Source: Chryseobacterium indologenes (lineage in GTDB: Bacteria > Bacteroidota > Bacteroidia > Flavobacteriales > Weeksellaceae). From it: a stretch of 64,000 nt of DNA. Below are positions 60,437-64,000 of this stretch, piece after piece. The first letter of the stretch is position 1. Each line of letters begins with the position of its first letter. The DNA lies in NCBI RefSeq assembly GCF_001295265.1, contig NZ_LJOD01000005.1, forward strand, positions 220,412 to 284,411, written 5' to 3'. Below the pieces are notes generated by a model. That model was not told the DNA's origin. It searched no databases and saw nothing but the letters and a program-made list of their open reading frames with translations. Made by a program: the position numbers and the translations under genes.

Positions 60437-61501
60437 TTATAAAAATTCGTAATTATTCGTTACTCCAATTTTTTCTTCCCTTACATTAAGCACCGTTCCG
60501 GATCCATCTAAAACGGCAACAATGATTTTAAGGTGATTACGGTTATAATCTGAAGGAATGGAGAACTGGAATGATCTTGCATATTCACTGGAAATCATTG
60601 TTTGTGCATCCGGAATATTTTCTCCTGCTACTGAAGAAGTAAGTTTATTCCGTAAGACATTATGATGTACATAATCATATATAGTAGGCGGACCTAATGC
60701 CGGGATATAATTCTTCTGTTTCCCCACAAGTTCATCTTCTACAATAAATGCCACGATCTTAAGTCCTGTAAAATTCTGTGCAAATGAAATTTTTGTATCA
60801 ATATTCAGTGCATTTCCGGATACAGTAGAACCTATTTTGATCCCTATTTTACTGGACGCCCTCAACTGAGAGAAAGGCACCGACATGTCTGTATAGTTTT
60901 CCGTATCTTCCCACATTGTATTTCTATTGATAAACATGGTTGGCCAGCCCAGATCTGCTCCGGTAACATTTTTAAAAAGTTCCAGTTCTGTGCTTACAGC
61001 ATTAGACCAGGGATCCTGCCCACTTGGCCCGTGTACACCAAGAAAAACAAAGCCATCATCAGTTTGCAGCGCCAGGTTTTTAGCTCTTGCACCAGCACGG
61101 GTACAGTTCCCACACCATGTTCCTGTAAAGTCTTCGTACAGAATCCGATGCTTGAAGTTTATGCCTTCATTAATAATCGCTGTTACGGAAATCGGGTTTA
61201 CCGGAAGGGCTTTATACTTTGCAGAAACTGTATACGTTCCTTTTTCACCGGGAGTATAAAGATTGCCATTAATAAGCTGATTATTAACATAAATTTCAGT
61301 TTCAGCAGTAATATCTTGATTGAGATTGTCTTTTACTTTGAATGTAAAAGTTTTTCCTAATAGTTTTTCATTACCTCCTTCAGAAGAAATAATCAGATAG
61401 GTTGCTGTACTATCACCTTCATCACTCTCAGATCCGCTACAGGAAAGGATTTGTAAGAGTGAAAAAACCACATAAAAAGAAAATAATAACTTTTTTTTCA
61501 T
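60437..61501 (-). CDS. Omp28-related lipoprotein with thioredoxin-like CxxC
   Basis: 354 residues: lipoprotein signal with ILSC (Cys 21), a beta-sandwich (31-110), then the Omp28 domain with LYEDFTGTWCGNCTRAGARAKNLA (WCGNC), a cis-proline-like GWPTMFINR and a C-terminal beta region. Omp28 was first described as a Porphyromonas gingivalis outer-membrane lipoprotein; its activity is unknown. It is first in the operon with a T9SS-secreted homologue and another secreted protein, divergent from a TlpA-like gene. Confidence 0.87.
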   Translation of the reverse strand: MKKKLLFSFYVVFSLLQILSCSGSESDEGDSTATYLIISSEGGNEKLLGKTFTFKVKDNLNQDITAETEIYVNNQLINGNLYTPGEKGTYTVSAKYKALPVNPISVTAIINEGINFKHRILYEDFTGTWCGNCTRAGARAKNLALQTDDGFVFLGVHGPSGQDPWSNAVSTELELFKNVTGADLGWPTMFINRNTMWEDTENYTDMSVPFSQLRASSKIGIKIGSTVSGNALNIDTKISFAQNFTGLKIVAFIVEDELVGKQKNYIPALGPPTIYDYVHHNVLRNKLTSSVAGENIPDAQTMISSEYARSFQFSIPSDYNRNHLKIIVAVLDGSGTVLNVREEKIGVTNNYEFL

Positions 61502-61675
61502 AATCTTATTAAATATTTAATTAAAAAAGAGCATATTCAAAATTCCATAAATGTTATTTTAATAAAAAGCTTATTTTTTACGCATTTTATTTAAATTATT
61601 TTCAACAAATAATTCTTTTTAAGAAATATTTCGCATCAAAACTATGAATTTATTTCAATATTGACAATAAAACTA
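61502..61675. other. Divergent intergenic region
   Basis: Very AT-rich sequence between the Omp28 operon (-) and the TlpA-like operon (+). No ORF is seen. Confidence 0.4.
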
Positions 61676-61683
61676 TATATTTG
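61676..61683 (+). promoter_or_regulatory. -7 element of the TlpA-like/DUF6029 operon
   Basis: TATATTTG, a perfect match. The upstream TTG at 61681 lies inside it, so the ATG at 61708 is the start. Confidence 0.7.
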
Positions 61684-61707
61684 TCATCAAAAAAAATAAA
61701 GAGTACT

Positions 61708-62193
61708 ATGTTGAAAATGATTTTATCGGGATTCTTAATTTTCTGTTTAAGCTTATGTCTTGCCCAGGAAGTCCCTAACGTTTCTATTACGACCTTAAAC
61801 GGTGAAAAACTTAATGTCTCAAAAATTGACTCCTCAACCCCTGTAGTGATGAGCTTTTGGGCCACATGGTGCCTTCCGTGCATGGAAGAGCTTACCACCA
61901 TCAATGAAAAATATGAAGATTGGCAAAAGGAAAATAAATTCACTTTATATGCTGTCTCAACAGATGATGCACGTACTACCTCAAAAGTAAAGACTGTTGT
62001 AAAAAGTAAAGGCTGGCCTTACACTGTACTCCTTGACCCTAATCAAACGCTTAAACGAGCTCTAAATATCAACAGCATTCCTCACGTAATCCTTATACAT
62101 AAAGGAAAAATCGTTTACTCTCATGTAGGCTATTCTCCCGGAGATGAGGACGAACTGATAAAAAAGATTAAAGAATGTAACTCTACACATTAA
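61708..62193 (+). CDS. Exported TlpA-like thioredoxin
   Basis: 161 residues beginning MLKMILSGFLIFCLSLCLAQ, a signal peptide, then a redoxin domain with MSFWATWCLPCMEELTTINEKYEDW (WCLPC), SIPHVILI cis-proline and a C-terminal helix. It should act in the periplasm as a disulfide reductase or isomerase. It begins a transcript that continues after six bases with a DUF6029 barrel, and faces two Omp28-type CxxC proteins, so a shared thiol chemistry at the cell envelope is likely. Confidence 0.87.
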   Translation: MLKMILSGFLIFCLSLCLAQEVPNVSITTLNGEKLNVSKIDSSTPVVMSFWATWCLPCMEELTTINEKYEDWQKENKFTLYAVSTDDARTTSKVKTVVKSKGWPYTVLLDPNQTLKRALNINSIPHVILIHKGKIVYSHVGYSPGDEDELIKKIKECNSTH

Positions 62194-62198
62194 TTTCC

Positions 62199-63851
62199 AT
62201 GCGCCATAAATCAATAAGTATAGCATTACTGTTCTTTAGCATTAAGTCTTTTTGCCAATTATCAGTAAACCTGGAATCCAATTCACAATATTACGTAGAC
62301 GATAATAAAATAAAGCTTTCAGAAAATGAGGCAGACCAAAGGTTCAGATCAAACAATTATCTGAATGTTAATTATAAACTGAAAAACTTCACCGTTGGCG
62401 CTCAGCTTGAATCTTATGAACCCAAAGCTCTTCTCAACTATTCTCCTGCATTAACCAAAACTAACCTTGGAACTTATTTTGTGAATTATAATAATGAAAA
62501 AGCAGGAATAGATGTTACTTTAGGACATTTTTATGAACAGTTTGGAAGCGGCTTGGCATTGCGTGTGTGGGAAGACAAGCAGCTGGGAATTGCAAACTCA
62601 TTACTGGGAGGGAAAATAAAATACTCAGATCCCGATCAGATTGTAACTTTAAAAGCTCTATTAGGAAAGCAACGATTCGGATTTAATCTTTCTGAAGGCA
62701 TTGTTGGAGGATTGGATGCGGAAATGAGATTAGACTCCCTTATGAAAGTAAAGGACTTCAAATCCAGCATAGGCTTCAGCTATGTCAACAAATATGAAGA
62801 TAACAAAGAAAATGCCCTATATCCCAAAAATGTAAATGTCTACTCATCACGGCTTAAAATGGAGTACTCTAAATTTGCGCTGGAATTTGAGTACCTGTAT
62901 AAAACCAAGGACAATATAAAACAGGTATCCGCACTGGATCCCAACAATATATTTTCAGGAAATGCCTATCTTCTCAATCTATCCTATGCAACAGACAGGC
63001 TGGGTATTATTGCAAGTTTAAGAAGACTGGAAAATTTTAATTTCTATTCACAAAGAGACCAGATAGGAAATATTTACCATAATACAGTCCTGAACTACGT
63101 TCCCGCGCTTACCAAGCAATACGACTACAGCCTTGCCAATATTTATGTCTATCAGGCTCAGCCCCGACTGGCATTTCTTCCTCAAAAAAAATCAGGCGAA
63201 ATAGGGTCTCAATTTGACATTTTCTATAAAATTAAAAAAGGGACACTTCTTGGAGGAAAATACGGGACCGATTTATCACTGAACATCTCCAACTGGTACG
63301 GACTGAAAGGAACTTACCGTGCCTATATCAATAATATAAGAGATTACAAAACAGATTTTCTTGCATTAGGAGAAAAATATTACTCAGACCAAAGCCTTGA
63401 TATAAGAACAAGACTGAAAGATAACTGGAAAATTGCTTTGGTACTTATTAATCAGTTTTACAACACGTACAGAACTGAAGAAACCTCAGGAAAAGTAAAA
63501 GCACAAACCGTTGTTCTGGATAACATTTACAGGTTTTCTAAAAGCTCTGTAAAACTGGAGCTTCAGCATCAATGGGCTGACGGCTATCATGGAAATTGGG
63601 CTGCAGGGCTTATGGAATACAATTTCAACAAAAACTGGTCATTCTTCATCAATGATCTGTATAATTACGGTAACCCGGACAAAGAGAAACAAATGCATTA
63701 CTATACCGGAGGACTTGTTTTCAGAAAAAACAACACGAGAGTTCAGGCTTCATACGGAAGACAGCGCGGGGGACTATTATGCGTAGGCGGGGTCTGCAGG
63801 TTCGTGCCCGAAAGCGCAGGTTTTTCATTAGGAATAAGTACCAGCTATTAG
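62199..63851 (+). CDS. DUF6029 family outer-membrane beta-barrel protein
   Basis: 550 residues: signal peptide to SFCQ, then repeated amphipathic strands across the whole length (LGTYFVNYNNEKAGIDVTLGHFYEQFGSG, SSRLKMEYSKFALEFEYLY and others). The C-terminal block YGRQRGGLLCVGGVCRFVPE, ending SLGISTSY, is the most distinctive part, with two Cys five residues apart. It matches the DUF6029 family of Bacteroidota, whose function is not known. It probably forms a large outer-membrane barrel. It is cotranscribed with the TlpA-like gene. Confidence 0.82.
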   Translation: MRHKSISIALLFFSIKSFCQLSVNLESNSQYYVDDNKIKLSENEADQRFRSNNYLNVNYKLKNFTVGAQLESYEPKALLNYSPALTKTNLGTYFVNYNNEKAGIDVTLGHFYEQFGSGLALRVWEDKQLGIANSLLGGKIKYSDPDQIVTLKALLGKQRFGFNLSEGIVGGLDAEMRLDSLMKVKDFKSSIGFSYVNKYEDNKENALYPKNVNVYSSRLKMEYSKFALEFEYLYKTKDNIKQVSALDPNNIFSGNAYLLNLSYATDRLGIIASLRRLENFNFYSQRDQIGNIYHNTVLNYVPALTKQYDYSLANIYVYQAQPRLAFLPQKKSGEIGSQFDIFYKIKKGTLLGGKYGTDLSLNISNWYGLKGTYRAYINNIRDYKTDFLALGEKYYSDQSLDIRTRLKDNWKIALVLINQFYNTYRTEETSGKVKAQTVVLDNIYRFSKSSVKLELQHQWADGYHGNWAAGLMEYNFNKNWSFFINDLYNYGNPDKEKQMHYYTGGLVFRKNNTRVQASYGRQRGGLLCVGGVCRFVPESAGFSLGISTSY

Positions 63852-63920
63852 TCTTTCTTTTTTAAAAGGACACATGTATCTATAATTAATGAAGACTATT
63901 TAGTATTCTCAAAATTTTTA

Positions 63921-64000
63921 ATGAAAAGTAAAATGAAATTTAGAAACTGGTTTTTAGCAGTCCTCCTCTTTTTAGCGGCAGGAATCAATGCGCAGATTAA
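63921..64000 (+). CDS. Start of a further exported protein (truncated by the window edge)
   Basis: The ATG at 63921 opens a frame that runs off the right edge after 26 codons: a basic start (MKSKMKFRN), a hydrophobic core (WFLAVLLFLAAGI) and NAQI, a typical signal peptide cleavage region. A second ATG at 63933 may be the real start. The mature protein is outside the window; by neighbourhood it could be another Omp28-type or T9SS protein. Confidence 0.65.
   Translation, partial: MKSKMKFRNWFLAVLLFLAAGINAQI

Overview
The window reads as chromosomal DNA of a Chryseobacterium-like member of the Weeksellaceae (Flavobacteriia). The reasons are AT-rich DNA, promoters of the Bacteroidota type (TAnnTTTG at -7) in front of many genes, almost no Shine-Dalgarno sequences, several proteins with type IX secretion (T9SS) sorting tails, a TonB-dependent receptor, families largely confined to Bacteroidota (DUF5686, DUF6029, DUF6646-like, Omp28), and Cys-rich 'bacteriocin-like' peptides with the MKNL(R/K)KL leader typical of Chryseobacterium. 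No insertion sequence, prophage, CRISPR array or rRNA operon was seen.

Layout. 1-8.7 kb: 5' part of a PoxB-type pyruvate dehydrogenase, lysA preceded by a short Lys-rich leader ORF and terminator (possible attenuator), a DnaQ-like exonuclease with a decayed GIY-YIG domain, a HerA-like ATPase, a persulfide dioxygenase-rhodanese / rhodanese lipoprotein / thioredoxin operon, and an omega-amidase-type nitrilase. 8.7-11.4 kb: a small outer-membrane barrel, rseP and two identical tRNA-Asn genes in tandem. 11.4-13.7 kb: a very AT-rich methyltransferase plus Asp-box propeller operon that looks acquired. 13.9-19.3 kb: a secreted unknown, a serine hydrolase, and a DUF4132 giant paired with a small protein that ends in Gly-Gly. 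19.3-19.9 kb: a 600-bp gene-free stretch with a cluster of DnaA-box-like sites, a candidate replication origin.

19.9-31 kb: a DUF5686 outer-membrane protein, a T9SS cargo protein, two tandem Cys-rich leader peptides, rplU-rpmA, a zinc-protease lipoprotein, an acyltransferase, a TlpA-like protein, miaE, a DUF502 protein and tryptophanase. 31-41 kb: an FAD monooxygenase-aminotransferase operon with a TonB receptor, a PQQ-type sugar dehydrogenase lipoprotein, a BlaI/M56 sensor pair whose promoter is overlapped by a palindrome, and uvrB. 41.9-54.9 kb: a large secreted M60 (mucinase-like) protease, DUF3820, AI-2E transporter and two related membrane proteins, pabB-pabC against menD, a 2OG-Fe(II) oxygenase, a third Cys-rich peptide and a radical SAM protein. 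54.9-64 kb: an AsmA-like protein and a cell-surface thiol/Omp28 locus (two Omp28-type proteins, a T9SS protein, a TlpA-like thioredoxin, a DUF6029 barrel and the start of another secreted protein).

Genes on the + strand dominate from 19.9 to 45 kb, and the - strand carries more coding sequence on the left, which fits an origin near 19.5 kb but does not prove it. The points most worth following up are the DUF4132/Gly-Gly pair, the DnaA-box cluster, the lysA leader, the peptide family and the phased TTAACA array in front of the M60 protease.
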